In this document: piece by piece, positions 54,969 through 64,000 of the stretch
How positions within the stretch are numbered: the first letter of the stretch is position 1
Layout of the letters: the number at the start of each line of letters is the position of its first letter
DNA from: Microcoleus sp. bin48.metabat.b7b8b9.023
GTDB lineage: Bacteria > Cyanobacteriota > Cyanobacteriia > Cyanobacteriales > Microcoleaceae
DNA length: 64,000 bases
Reading direction: 5' to 3'
Assembly (NCBI RefSeq): GCF_013299185.1
Contig: NZ_JAAFKG010000021.1
Coordinates: forward strand, 39,266-103,265
Program-made: the position numbers and the translations under genes
The notes under the pieces: model-generated
Databases searched by the model: none
Told to the model about the DNA's origin: nothing
The model's input: only the letters and a program-made list of their open reading frames with translations

Positions 54969-54999
54969 ACCCTAGAGACTAACGTCTCTGGGGTTTTTT
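54969..54999 (+). terminator. Hairpin with T-run at the end of lgt
   Basis: AGAGAC (54974-54979) pairs with GTCTCT (54984-54989), extended by CCC/GGG around a bulge, and TTTTTT follows at 54994-54999. The T-run is on the plus strand, opposite to the two flanking minus-strand genes, so it would stop plus-strand (antisense) transcripts; for lgt it acts only as a 3' hairpin. Confidence 0.4.
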
Positions 55000-55891
55000 A
55001 TTGATCTTCTGGGGATTTGGGATCAACCTTTGTGCGATCGCCCGTGGCTGATACAACATCTGGCAAAGGTCGATCGAGCAAATAAAGCCAAGCCAACCCG
55101 CCCAAACCTAAAACAATCCCAGTCAAGCTTACCATCTGCGCCGTCCGCAGCGCCCCGAACATCAAACTATCAGTTCGCAACCCTTCAATCCAGACTCTAC
55201 CGCAACTGTAAGCAGCGATATAAACCAAAAACAAAGCACCAGTTTTCAATCTAATTTTGCCCTGCAAGTCGCGGAAAAACAAAGTCAGCAGCAACCCAAA
55301 TACTGTCAAATTCCACAGAGATTCGTAGAGAAAAGTGGGATGGAAGTATTCAAAATTAGCATAGGCGATCGGGCGACTGTTTGCCGGAATATAGAGTTTC
55401 CAGGGCAAATCCGTAGGACTTCCAAAAGCTTCCGAGTTAAAGAAATTTCCCCAACGTCCGATCGCCTGACCGAGAATTGCCGAAGGCGCGATTAAATCTG
55501 CCAATTGCCAAAAAGAAACTCGCTGGATTTTCGCAAAAATCAAAGCTGCGATCGTGCCTCCCAAAATTGCGCCGTGAATAGCAATTCCACCTTTCCAAAT
55601 TGCCAGAATATCTTCAGGCCTCTGGGCGTATTGCTGCCACTCAAAAGCCACGTAGTAAATTCGAGCACAGGGAATAGCGCCCAGAACCAGCCAAATTGCT
55701 AAATCGCCCAGCAATTCCGGGTTAACGCGGCGTTTTTCTGCCAAATATTGGGACAGAGTGACCCCAATCAAGACGGCAGAAGCTATCAACAGCCCGTACC
55801 AACGAACGGCTAAGGGGCCGAGTTGAAAGATAATCGGGCCCGGGGATGTAAATTGAAAGCCTAAGGGCAGCGCAAGAATATTTAGCACCAT
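54998..55891 (-). CDS. lgt: Prolipoprotein diacylglyceryl transferase
   Basis: 297 residues, seven membrane spans. It moves diacylglycerol from phosphatidylglycerol to the lipobox cysteine of prolipoproteins, the first step of lipoprotein maturation at the cytoplasmic membrane. Motifs: [15 protein letters not shown], the catalytic-loop region [12 protein letters not shown], and the family signature [15 protein letters not shown] hydrophilic C-terminal tail ([15 protein letters not shown]) follows the last span. Length and order are normal. It is separated from cobM by 122 bases with a possible hairpin, so co-transcription is uncertain. Confidence 0.95.
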   Translation of the reverse strand: MVLNILALPLGFQFTSPGPIIFQLGPLAVRWYGLLIASAVLIGVTLSQYLAEKRRVNPELLGDLAIWLVLGAIPCARIYYVAFEWQQYAQRPEDILAIWKGGIAIHGAILGGTIAALIFAKIQRVSFWQLADLIAPSAILGQAIGRWGNFFNSEAFGSPTDLPWKLYIPANSRPIAYANFEYFHPTFLYESLWNLTVFGLLLTLFFRDLQGKIRLKTGALFLVYIAAYSCGRVWIEGLRTDSLMFGALRTAQMVSLTGIVLGLGGLAWLYLLDRPLPDVVSATGDRTKVDPKSPEDQ

Positions 55892-56065
55892 GAAAATTGC
55901 ATTAATTGTGGTGGAAAGCTGTCAAATTTGCATACCCTTTCACAAACTACAGAGTTTATTTTAGGTGACTGCGGTCATTTACACGCAATATTTGGGGAAT
56001 TTGGCCAAAATTAACTTTGTTGCGGGTATTTGTGTCAGGAGTTTTCTTTGTGAGTCCACAATAAG

Positions 56066-56146
56066 ATCCCCCCTAACCCCCCTTAACAAGGGGGGAACCG
56101 GATTATTCTCTTTCGTCCCCCTTCTTAAGGGGGATTTAGGGGGATC
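56066..56146. repeat. C-rich palindrome, inner part of family E
   Basis: GATCCCCCCTAACCCCCCTT and AAGGGGGATTTAGGGGGATC are inverted, with AACAAGGGGGGAAC and GTCCCCCTTCTT between. It lies in the divergent spacer between lgt and rlmN; the outer ends of family E are absent. Nothing else is recognised in this 339-base spacer. Confidence 0.8.
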
Positions 56147-56230
56147 GAGACTTCGCCTTCTGGAGGATTGTCGGCAGTTTTGGTCGAGAAGTTTTAATAT
56201 AGAGGGTGGTTTTAAATTTTCTGATGACCT

Positions 56231-57343
56231 ATGTCTCCTACTTCCGTTTCTCAGGTGTACTCTTCTGGTAATTCCAGGGATGCGAATCAGTCTCGCAAGA
56301 CTGATGCTTTGGCTGTTGAGTCTGGTAAAATTCCGCCGTTGTTGGGCGCGAATTTGGCTGAGTTAACGGAGTGGGTACAGCAAAATGGGCAACCTGCTTA
56401 TCGCGGGAAGCAGTTGTATCAGTGGATTTATGAGAGAGGCGCGCGATCGCTCTCTGAAATTTCGGTATTCTCTAAACAATGGCGCGAAACTGTTGCTAAA
56501 ATTCCGATCGGGCGATCGACTATTCATTTGCGATCGGTCGCACCAGACTCCACCGTCAAGTATCTCTTAAAATTGGCAGACGGTCAAATCATTGAAACCG
56601 TCGGCATTCCCACCGAAAAACGGCTGACAGTGTGCGTCTCAGCCCAAGTTGGCTGTGCGATGGGCTGCGACTTTTGCGCTACGGGCAAAGGCGGTTTCAA
56701 GCGCAACTTAGAAAAACACGAAATCGTCGATCAAGTCTTGACAGTACAGCAAGATTTCGGCCGCCGAGTCAGCCACATCGTATTTATGGGGATGGGCGAA
56801 CCCCTGCTGAATATCGATAATGTCGTAGCTGCTGTCAAGTGTTTGAATCAAGATGTCGGAATTGGACAGCGCAACATCACCATTTCCACAGTCGGAATTC
56901 GCAATCGAATCACTCAACTAGCCGAACATCAACTGCAAGTTACCCTGGCTGTCAGCCTCCACGCCTCCAATCAAAGACTGCGCGAAGAGTTGATTCCCAG
57001 CGCCCATCCTTATCCTTTGGGTGAGTTAATGGCAGAATGCCGCGAATACGTGCGATCGACCGGCCGCAGGTTAAGCTTTGAATATGTACTCTTAGCTAAT
57101 GTAAATGACTTACCAGAACACGCCGCCGAGTTAGCAAGTCAGTTGCGCGGTTTTCAGTGTCACGTCAATTTGATTCCTTACAATCCGATTCAGGAAGCTG
57201 AATATCAGCGGCCAACTCCCAATCGAATTAACCAATTTGTTACCGTTTTGAAGGAAAAGAAAATAGCAGTTAGCGTGCGGTATTCTCGCGGCTTAGAAGC
57301 AGATGCCGCCTGCGGACAATTGCGGGCCTCTGAGGTCGAATAG
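56231..57343 (+). CDS. rlmN: 23S rRNA (adenine(2503)-C(2))-methyltransferase
   Basis: 370 residues. Radical-SAM enzyme with the iron-sulphur cluster cysteines C142, C146 and C149 ([16 protein letters not shown]) and the methyl-carrying C361 near the C-terminus (DAACGQLR). [14 protein letters not shown] and [12 protein letters not shown] are family blocks. It methylates A2503 of 23S rRNA and also A37 of some tRNAs. The N-terminal 30 residues ([21 protein letters not shown]) are a poorly conserved extension; a later start is possible. The last codons and the DNA after the stop (57332-57393) recur at 63712-63780. Confidence 0.94.
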   Translation: MSPTSVSQVYSSGNSRDANQSRKTDALAVESGKIPPLLGANLAELTEWVQQNGQPAYRGKQLYQWIYERGARSLSEISVFSKQWRETVAKIPIGRSTIHLRSVAPDSTVKYLLKLADGQIIETVGIPTEKRLTVCVSAQVGCAMGCDFCATGKGGFKRNLEKHEIVDQVLTVQQDFGRRVSHIVFMGMGEPLLNIDNVVAAVKCLNQDVGIGQRNITISTVGIRNRITQLAEHQLQVTLAVSLHASNQRLREELIPSAHPYPLGELMAECREYVRSTGRRLSFEYVLLANVNDLPEHAAELASQLRGFQCHVNLIPYNPIQEAEYQRPTPNRINQFVTVLKEKKIAVSVRYSRGLEADAACGQLRASEVE

Positions 57344-57368
57344 TAGATTTTTACTGTTATGTAAAATT

Positions 57369-57496
57369 GGTTCGTAGTGAGGACTTTAGTCCTCTGACAG
57401 CGCGGTTTTATTGTCGTCAGACAATTAGGTACGTAGTTGCGCTTCAGCGCTCTTTGCTAATATTAGGAAAGAGGGCTAAAGCCCAACAACGTACCT
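57369..57496. repeat. Family B unit followed by a family F palindrome
   Basis: GGTTCGTAGTGAGGACTTTA at 57369, then AGGTACGTAGTTGCGCTTCA (57427) mirrored by AAGCCCAACAACGTACCT (to 57496). They fill the convergent spacer between rlmN and the large secreted protein. Confidence 0.85.
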
Positions 57497-57538
57497 TTGC
57501 CCAAGTGCGATAGAATCGGGGGCATCTTTTTACTGTGC

Positions 57539-60500
57539 TTAAATTGTTCTGAAATCGTTAACACCAATTTGCGAGGCATTAACTCCGATCAAAGAGACGA
57601 TCGCAATTCCATTCACCTCAATCAAAGTATTGTTATTACTCTGACTGATTTTCAATTGGTTGAAACTCAATCCACCAGACAATCCTAACACATCTTCGCC
57701 TTTCACAAAATCGGAAATAATATCGAGTCCGAGATTGTTTCCGACGACAAATATGTCATTGCCCAAACCGCCAATCAAGCTGTCGTTGCCTAAACCTCCA
57801 AACAAAATATCGCTGCCTTCGCAACCGAGAAGTGTATCGTTACCTTTGTCTCCATAAATCGAATCATTGCCCTTACCGCCGTCAATTAAATCATTGCCTT
57901 GACCCCCATAAACTAGGTCATTTCCGGCATCGCCAGACAAAGTATCGTCCCCAAGTTCTCCAAAGAGAGTATCATTGCCTTCGCTGCCTAGGATTAAATC
58001 CTGACCGTTTCCGCCGAACAAAGTATCGTTTCCTTTGCCGCCGTCGATAAAATCGTTACCTTCATTGCCCAAGATTAAGTCATCATCTTCTTGCCCGTTA
58101 AGTGAATCGTTTCCTTGATTCCCGAAAATAACATCTTTACCAAAACCGCCAATAATGATGTCGTTTCCTTTGCCTCCCAACAGGATATCGTTGCCGCCCT
58201 TGCCATCAATAAAATCGTTACCTTCGTTGCCGTTGAAAATGTCTGCGCTATTCCCACCAATCAGGTTGTCGTTACCTGCTTTGGCATCGAATATATTGGG
58301 AGTGTTACTGCCAATATAACCGTCATTTTTGGCAGTACCAATGATGATGCCGGAATTGCCGTTGATGATATTATCGACTGGATTTAGTCGATCGAGGTTT
58401 GGTCGTTCAATGCGATCGCCAATGCAGGTTAGATCCGGTGTGGGCGTTGGTGTGGGCGTTGGTGTGGGCGTTGGTGTGGGCGTTGGTGTGGGCGTTGCCG
58501 TCGTATCGACGATCGTCAAAATCGCCGTTTTTTGATTGCCCAAAACAGCATTATTTGTGGCATTTGTCAAGCTGAGATTGACAGTTTCATTACCTTCGAC
58601 TAAGGTGTCATTGGCGATCGGAATAGTGAAAGTTTTGCTAGTTTCACCAGAGACAAAGTTTAACGTACCCGATGTTGCAGTGTAGTCACTTCCAGCGGTG
58701 GCGCTACCGTCAGCAGTGCCGTAACTGACAGAGGCGGAAACATTGCTACCACCTGTCCGATTAACCGTAATTGTTTGGGTTGCGCCGTTTTCATTAACGC
58801 TGTAAGTGGCGTTGCTGAAATTAAAAGTTCCCGGTATTGGTATGACTGATACGTCGTTATCTGCGATCGCCACCGTCGCAGTTTCAGTACCAGCAGCCCC
58901 CAAATTGTAAGCAGCCGTACCGACTAAAGTCAGCTTCACAGCCTCGCTACCTTCCACAATGCTGTCATCAATTGGGGTAATAGTAACATCCGCAAAAGAT
59001 TGACCAGCCGGAATGATAATGCTACCCGTTAAATTCGGCGTGTAATCATTGCTGGTGGCAAAACCCGTACCGCTAGCAGTTGTATAATTGACTGTCAGCG
59101 GCAGTGCGGTACTGCCCGATCGCGCAATGCGGAAAGTACCCGGATTTGCACTTTGTTCGGCTGCTGCTGCGTCTGTCGCAGTAATAGTGACAGTCGGTAA
59201 GGCAATGTTAAACCGGGCGACACTCGGATCGTGATCGCTGTCTTGGGTGGCAAATTCTGAGTTGATGTGAACCACATCAAATCCGGCTAAGTTTTTAGCT
59301 AAATTATTGCTAGCTAAAATGTGATCGAGCACCTGCGCGTTGCCTTGGAAATTGTAAGTATAGCGCTCGTTTTCCGGCAGAGTTTCGATTAAGTTTTGCA
59401 GGACAGCAGTGCCAGTACCGCCGGGAATTCCCCGGATAACATTCAGCGGTTCGGAAAATTGGAAATCGTTCAAATCTCCAGCCACAATTACATTCGCATT
59501 GGCATCGACTGCCAAAATACTATCCACAAAATTGTTGACAATTTGTGCTTGTTGCAGGCGCTGAGTTTCGGTGGTGAGAACAGGCGGCTGGGTGGGGCCG
59601 AAAAGCGGTTGGTCGCCGCCTTTGGAGTTGAAGTGATTCGCAATCACAAATACCGATTGGCCGTTGAATGTAAATTCACCGACTAAAGGCTTGCGGCTGG
59701 TATTAAATGCTGCATTAGTCGGGTCAATTCTGCCCGGACTTGCTGACAGTACGGGCGCGCCGCTGACGTTGTTAACCGTGGTTGCGGTTGTGGAAGTGCC
59801 GCCAGCGCGATCGACAAATGTAACGCGGCTGGGATTGAACAAGAATCCGACTCGAATATTGCCACCAGGTTCGCCGCCGTCTTGGTTGTTTACCGGGTTA
59901 ATTTGCCGGAATTCATAAGTCGGGCCGCCCGCTGTTTTAATTGCTGCAATTAAGGTGTTGTAAGTTATATCCGCCGCAACTACACCGTCATTAGTCGCGC
60001 CGTTGTTGTCTTGAATTTCCTCAACGTTGATAATGTCAGGATTTTTGAGATTGGTGACAATGCGGTTGGCGATTGCGGGGAATTTGGCAGTATCGCTGGG
60101 GTCTAAATTCTCGACGTTGAAAGTAGCAACTGTTAGCTGGCTGGCACTTCCAGTTAAGTTGGTCACTTCCTTAGTCAAGCCGCCGGATGTAACGCTAGTT
60201 TGAGGAATTTGAGCGGTATTTAAAAGCTCGTAATTGCTGAAACTGTAGCCGATAACGCCTGTAACTGCGTTTAATTTGTCCCCAACATTAGTAGCAGGTG
60301 ACAAGCTGGTATTGCTGGGCGGATTCAGCAAAGTGTCGTCAATTTGAATGCGTTCGGGATTAAAATCAGTTGCAGAAACGGCAATCCCACCGCGACTCGT
60401 TCTACCCGTAGCATTCGCACCGTTATCCGGCAAAACGTAGAATTCGCCAAACTCGTTTGTGGGGCCGACAACTACGGGATTGTTGACTTGCACCAGCATT

Positions 60501-63472
60501 CCTTCTAAACTTTCGTAGAAGTCGATGCCTTCCGTTGTCGGGTCGAAATCGCCGCCTGTTTCGACATTTCCAGCAGTAGCGGTGAAGTCGTTTTGAATCG
60601 AGGTTGTCGGTTGAATGCGGCCGCCCGTACCGATGACAGTTGGAGTAATTGTTCCTAAAGAGGCGATCGCACCTACCGCAGCCCCAGCAACCGTAGCGTT
60701 AATTTGGGTAGTTGTCAGATTGGTGGCGTTGTTAGCAGGGCGGAATTCGTCAACTCGACCAGTTACTTGTACCGATTGTCCGACAGTAGGATTGGCTATT
60801 GTCGAACTTCCTAGGAATACAAAAACCGCTTCCGATGTCGAATTTGGATTAGCCCCAGTGTCGGCTGTTGGATCTTGCATATAAAAGCCGCGACTGCTAC
60901 CAGTAGCAATTAGCGCTGTTACTACACCGGGAACATTGCTAACAGTTTGAGTGGCTAAAGGTGATGTGTGACTTGCACCTTGAATGTTGCGGATGCGAAC
61001 CGGAGAAGTTCCCAAAGTTACGATATCGCTGCGGAATTTTTGGAAGTTATCTTGGGGCAGTTCTTTCGAGATTACATTGTCGCCGTACCACAGATTGTCG
61101 CCGTTATCAACTAATAGTTGAATCTGACTGCTATCGGTTAAGTTACTTGGCACTTCGACGATGGATTCAAAACTACCGCCTGCATTCAAAGCTGTCAAAT
61201 TTGCCGATCGCACTTGAGGCGCATCAGCAGCATTCCCAGTCCAAGTGTACAACCGGAAATCCTTCGGTGCAGTCCCCGTAGCGCTGTCGGCAGGGCCGGC
61301 GACAATGAGGTATTCGTTGTTAGCATTGCGATCGATACTGCGAATCCCCCGCCCGCCCAAATCTAGTTGAATCGGAGCACCAATCATGGCGCTAGTCGCT
61401 GTTGCTGTTACTAACTCGGTGAAGTTAGTAATCGGTGCGATCAAAGCTTTAGTGCGATCGCTTGTGGGAACTTGCGGCGCGCGGAATGCCACGTAAGCAG
61501 TAGTACCGTTGGGCGCAAGGGTCAAACCTTCGATATTGAAACCGTCTAGGGTAGTAGCTTCTGGGATTTTGCCCGCAGCCGCGCTAGCAGTAAAATTGAA
61601 ACCATTCGTATTTCCCCACGCGATCAAATCGTTGCGGAGGTTGTCGTATTTACCAGCAAAAGTCAGATTAGTTGTCGCGCCGCTACCGGAAATATCCGTC
61701 GCAAACAACCGATAGCGATTCGGGCGCAAATTGCCACCGCTAGCGTTGCTGTGGGAAGCCAACCAGTAAATTCTATTACCGACGCGGGTTGAAGCTTCGA
61801 TATCAATTTCTCTGGGAATACCGCCGGAGATATCCGTCAAGCCGAGAGAGTTGGTAAAGTCAAAGGTTTTGACTGGTAAACCGGAATTTGCCCGATCGTA
61901 CAAACGAATTGTTTGGTCTTCGTCATCAGCGACTACCATATAATTGGAGTCGATCGCGATCGCCGTACTCGCATCGCTTGTTCCAGTCAGAAAACGGCTG
62001 GTTGTCGGAGTTCCCGAAGCAGCAGAAGCGGCGTATTTCAGAACAGTAGATGTTGTACTTGTGCCGTCACTTACAGTAACAGTTAGATCGGCAAAACCGA
62101 CACCCACCGGATTAATTTTCAGATTGCGACTTGCGCCAGTTCCACTGATAGTTAAATTAGCGTTGGGAACCACCGCAGTATTGCTGCTGGTTGCGGTTAA
62201 TGTCAGATTTCCAACAGCAGTTTCCGCATCGCCTAAAGTAAAGTTAATCCCGAAATTCTTAGCCGGATCCGTCGGATCGTTGATGACACCGGACAAATTA
62301 GGAACAGTTAAAAATGTAGAAGCTGCACTCGGTGCGATCGTCGGTGGAGTATTAGTAGTTGTTGTGACTGTTGTTGTGACGGCGGTAGTCGAGGAATTGT
62401 TAGTTTCATTGCTTTCGGCGATCGCACTTCCGGGATCTGCAACTGCCGCACCTATCGTACTGCTAACAGTACCCGCAGCAGTAGGAGTAACGTTAATTGT
62501 AAGGGGAACATTGCCACCAGCGGCGATCGCACCGCCGGTAAAAGTAACAACTCCCGCTGCTTGAGTCGCAGTAAAACCGGTACCGCTAGCCGAATTGTAA
62601 GTAACGCCCGCAGGTAAAGTAAATTTAGCGCTAACTCCTGTAGCAGCAGCAGTACCGCTGTTAGTTAAAGTCAGCGTGTAGTTGAAGGGAGTGTTAACCG
62701 TCGCTGTCGCAGGGGCGCTGCTGGCGATAGTTAAATCGGGTAAAGGAGTTGTAGAGGCGATCGTCAAAGCCGCAGCAATATCTGTAAGTGCAGTAGGATT
62801 AGTTACAGTCGCAGCCGTGCGCGGAGTCGTCCAAGTACCCGTAACCGCATTGTAAGTTCCAGTTAACTTGGTAAACGCGCCGCCAGCCGGATCGGGAAAA
62901 AGCTTTATATTAGTTCCATCCCCAAAAGTCCCTTGTGCATTGCTGTAAATATCATTTGTTGGCAATACATAACCGCCAGTCGCCGGATTTGCCGTCCCTA
63001 CACCGGTGCCAAAAAATACAGCATCAACGGGAACAGTTGTGCTAGTAATACTGGCAACCGGAACATCAAAAATCGCAATCCCGTCAGCATTAGCACCTCC
63101 ATTTCCGAGTACCCCGCCAGTGTTGAGAGTTCCAAAACCGTCACCCGCAGTTGTGCTAGTATTGATAGTTTTTAGCCAATTTGCCGCAGAAATATCTGTA
63201 GTGCCAATACCGTTAATTAGTCTGCCAGAACCGCCGACATAGGCAACTTGACCCTTAGCAAGAGTACCTGAATTAATGCTGAAACCGTAGGTTAAAGCAG
63301 TCCCGCTAACCCATCCGTTGGCCAGTGCAGTTCCATTATTTGACCACACCACCGTGTAGGGAGTCGCTGCAAAGTCGATCGCCTCTGTAGCAATTACCTG
63401 CAAATATTCATAGGGGCTATCTGTACCGGCTGGATTTGCCATGTAGCCCGAAATCACTAACTTTGCTGCCAT
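57539..63472 (-). CDS. Giant secreted RTX protein with DUF3616-like and ExeM-type nuclease domains
   Basis: 1977 residues with no classical signal peptide. Order: an N-terminal beta-rich region (1-240), a CARDB/DUF11-like domain (about 244-370), a cadherin-like stretch, a DUF3616-like propeller region (about 487-815), an OB-like part (FYMQDPT), and an endonuclease/exonuclease/phosphatase domain of the ExeM/NucH type (about 1105-1420). The last has FNVENLDP, VEEIQDN, AGDLNDF and DSDHDP catalytic boxes. Two Calx-beta domains (about 1425-1650), a Thr-Pro spacer (about 1657-1678), and some twenty GGxGxDxLx calcium-binding units (about 1717-1915) follow. The C-terminal beta region is typical of type I secretion. 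It probably degrades extracellular DNA or phosphate esters. No type I exporter is adjacent. Confidence 0.9.
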   Translation of the reverse strand: MAAKLVISGYMANPAGTDSPYEYLQVIATEAIDFAATPYTVVWSNNGTALANGWVSGTALTYGFSINSGTLAKGQVAYVGGSGRLINGIGTTDISAANWLKTINTSTTAGDGFGTLNTGGVLGNGGANADGIAIFDVPVASITSTTVPVDAVFFGTGVGTANPATGGYVLPTNDIYSNAQGTFGDGTNIKLFPDPAGGAFTKLTGTYNAVTGTWTTPRTAATVTNPTALTDIAAALTIASTTPLPDLTIASSAPATATVNTPFNYTLTLTNSGTAAATGVSAKFTLPAGVTYNSASGTGFTATQAAGVVTFTGGAIAAGGNVPLTINVTPTAAGTVSSTIGAAVADPGSAIAESNETNNSSTTAVTTTVTTTTNTPPTIAPSAASTFLTVPNLSGVINDPTDPAKNFGINFTLGDAETAVGNLTLTATSSNTAVVPNANLTISGTGASRNLKINPVGVGFADLTVTVSDGTSTTSTVLKYAASAASGTPTTSRFLTGTSDASTAIAIDSNYMVVADDEDQTIRLYDRANSGLPVKTFDFTNSLGLTDISGGIPREIDIEASTRVGNRIYWLASHSNASGGNLRPNRYRLFATDISGSGATTNLTFAGKYDNLRNDLIAWGNTNGFNFTASAAAGKIPEATTLDGFNIEGLTLAPNGTTAYVAFRAPQVPTSDRTKALIAPITNFTELVTATATSAMIGAPIQLDLGGRGIRSIDRNANNEYLIVAGPADSATGTAPKDFRLYTWTGNAADAPQVRSANLTALNAGGSFESIVEVPSNLTDSSQIQLLVDNGDNLWYGDNVISKELPQDNFQKFRSDIVTLGTSPVRIRNIQGASHTSPLATQTVSNVPGVVTALIATGSSRGFYMQDPTADTGANPNSTSEAVFVFLGSSTIANPTVGQSVQVTGRVDEFRPANNATNLTTTQINATVAGAAVGAIASLGTITPTVIGTGGRIQPTTSIQNDFTATAGNVETGGDFDPTTEGIDFYESLEGMLVQVNNPVVVGPTNEFGEFYVLPDNGANATGRTSRGGIAVSATDFNPERIQIDDTLLNPPSNTSLSPATNVGDKLNAVTGVIGYSFSNYELLNTAQIPQTSVTSGGLTKEVTNLTGSASQLTVATFNVENLDPSDTAKFPAIANRIVTNLKNPDIINVEEIQDNNGATNDGVVAADITYNTLIAAIKTAGGPTYEFRQINPVNNQDGGEPGGNIRVGFLFNPSRVTFVDRAGGTSTTATTVNNVSGAPVLSASPGRIDPTNAAFNTSRKPLVGEFTFNGQSVFVIANHFNSKGGDQPLFGPTQPPVLTTETQRLQQAQIVNNFVDSILAVDANANVIVAGDLNDFQFSEPLNVIRGIPGGTGTAVLQNLIETLPENERYTYNFQGNAQVLDHILASNNLAKNLAGFDVVHINSEFATQDSDHDPSVARFNIALPTVTITATDAAAAEQSANPGTFRIARSGSTALPLTVNYTTASGTGFATSNDYTPNLTGSIIIPAGQSFADVTITPIDDSIVEGSEAVKLTLVGTAAYNLGAAGTETATVAIADNDVSVIPIPGTFNFSNATYSVNENGATQTITVNRTGGSNVSASVSYGTADGSATAGSDYTATSGTLNFVSGETSKTFTIPIANDTLVEGNETVNLSLTNATNNAVLGNQKTAILTIVDTTATPTPTPTPTPTPTPTPTPTPDLTCIGDRIERPNLDRLNPVDNIINGNSGIIIGTAKNDGYIGSNTPNIFDAKAGNDNLIGGNSADIFNGNEGNDFIDGKGGNDILLGGKGNDIIIGGFGKDVIFGNQGNDSLNGQEDDDLILGNEGNDFIDGGKGNDTLFGGNGQDLILGSEGNDTLFGELGDDTLSGDAGNDLVYGGQGNDLIDGGKGNDSIYGDKGNDTLLGCEGSDILFGGLGNDSLIGGLGNDIFVVGNNLGLDIISDFVKGEDVLGLSGGLSFNQLKISQSNNNTLIEVNGIAIVSLIGVNASQIGVNDFRTI
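58438..58498 (-). repeat. 12-bp microsatellite encoding the Thr-Pro spacer
   Basis: About five exact copies of GTGGGCGTTGGT on the plus strand, coding (TP)n between the Calx-beta and RTX parts of the secreted protein. Copy-number changes keep the frame. Confidence 0.9.
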
Positions 63473-63637
63473 AACACTTATTCCCGTAGTTTGCGCCAGT
63501 TTTCACTCCCAAAGACAGATACTACTAGCTGAAAGTTAAGAGATAGTAACTGTTTATTTAAGTAACAGTTAATAATTATAAGGTCAAAATAATCTAGCAT
63601 ATTTTGTGTCCAATTACAACAAATCTATTTCTAAGCC

Positions 63638-63698
63638 GTAGGGTGCGTCAGAGTGCATGATTTTATCAAAAATCAACCTACGATCTGACGCACCCTAC
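63638..63698. repeat. Family G palindrome (GTAGGGTGCGTCAGA arms)
   Basis: GTAGGGTGCGTCAGA at 63638 is mirrored by TCTGACGCACCCTAC ending 63698. It lies upstream of the minus-strand secreted protein; 63473-63637 is AT-rich and probably holds that gene's promoter. Confidence 0.85.
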
Positions 63699-63711
63699 TA
63701 CTACGAACCTT

Positions 63712-63812
63712 TTTGAGGTTGAATAGTAGATTTTTCGTGTTAGGTAAAATTGGTTCGTAGTGAGGACTTTAGTCCTCTGAATTTATGCGGACTAAAGTCC
63801 TCACTACGAACC
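63712..63812. repeat. Copy of the rlmN 3' flank plus a family B inverted pair
   Basis: GAGGTTGAATAGTAGATTTT to AAAATTGGTTCGTAGTGAGG repeats the rlmN end at 57332-57393. It is completed by an inverted unit ACTAAAGTCCTCACTACGAA ending 63812. Confidence 0.8.
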
Positions 63813-63960
63813 TTTTTGATTGTGTTTGTGCGCGATGACATGATATTATAACAAACTCTACAAGCGTTTAACCGCTAGTGTCATGAATTATTCGCGGAGA
63901 TGACAGGAGCGATGAAAAGCCGCTAAAACGAGAAGGTACCGCCATTTCCCGTAATTTGCC

Positions 63961-64000
63961 ATGACGATTTTAGAGCGAGAAGCCCAGATTTTACGAGTCC
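63961..64000 (+). CDS. Possible start of a gene cut by the window end
   Basis: ATG at 63961 opens a frame MTILEREAQILRV that is still open at base 64000. No clear Shine-Dalgarno precedes it and 13 codons are too few to identify a family. Confidence 0.25.
   Translation, partial: MTILEREAQILRV

Noticed and set aside
55965..56366. 133-codon ORF
   Set aside because: Covers the C-rich palindrome and overlaps the start of rlmN in another frame.
61944..62564. 206-codon plus-strand frame
   Set aside because: Antisense to the secreted RTX/nuclease gene; its valine-rich product is what the complement of Thr/Ala/Gly-rich codons gives.

Overview
Organism: the window reads as the chromosome of a filamentous cyanobacterium, most likely a Microcoleus/Oscillatoria-type member of the Oscillatoriales. 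The GCGATCGC (HIP1) octamer and its cgatcg core are dense in genes and spacers. Families typical of cyanobacteria are present (DUF4912, a cyanobacterial chorismate lyase, a many-PAS/GAF histidine kinase). Spacers are packed with palindromic repeats and short tandem heptamers. The genus is inferred from general knowledge of such repeats, not from a search.

Layout. 1-3.2 kb: end of a TPR protein and a DUF4912 protein. 3.9-8.9 kb: a carbohydrate ABC transporter (binding protein, two permeases, ATPase) whose first two genes are separated by about 700 bp of inverted repeat arrays. 9-13.5 kb: small exported proteins and an IS605-type TnpB with its probable omega RNA. 13.7-15.7 kb: a fused double-ATPase of the Dpp/Opp type. 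16.8-23 kb: a 2081-residue sensor kinase. 23.3-29.6 kb: cytochrome P450, chorismate lyase, a COG2509-type flavoprotein, acireductone dioxygenase, an M48 protease. 29.9-33.5 kb: a DUF4359 protein and two TerD paralogues, one fused to a membrane segment and TPRs. 33.5-36.8 kb: a glycosyltransferase carrying a repeat insertion, then a two-gene AAA ATPase/RloB module resembling the AbiL/RloAB defence pairs. 37.4-42.4 kb: a DUF3455 protein and a three-gene glycosyltransferase operon on the minus strand. 42.8-57.3 kb: mostly housekeeping and metabolism (glmM, rsmD, hisH, cobM, lgt, rlmN) with a CHAP/SH3 exported protein, a short STAND NTPase, a C15-like peptidase, a flavin reductase, a GT87 membrane protein and a dienelactone hydrolase. 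57.5-63.5 kb: a 1977-residue secreted protein joining a DUF3616-like propeller, an ExeM-type nuclease, Calx-beta domains and RTX repeats.

How it works together: there is no single large pathway. Coherent units are the sugar transporter (3.9-8.9 kb), the ATPase-RloB pair, and the glycosyltransferase operon. The strongest theme is repeat activity. At least six palindromic or MITE-like families occupy most spacers, and several have entered genes. One lies in-frame in a glycosyltransferase, one supplies the P450 stop codon, one abuts the start codon of a flavoprotein, and one forms the tail of a peptidase. A 110-bp tandem duplication has created a new mini-ORF, and a TerD gene has been duplicated with its leader.

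Limits: all calls come from reading sequence and recalling families; no database search, folding or alignment program was run. Domain boundaries are approximate. No tRNA, rRNA or CRISPR array was recognised.
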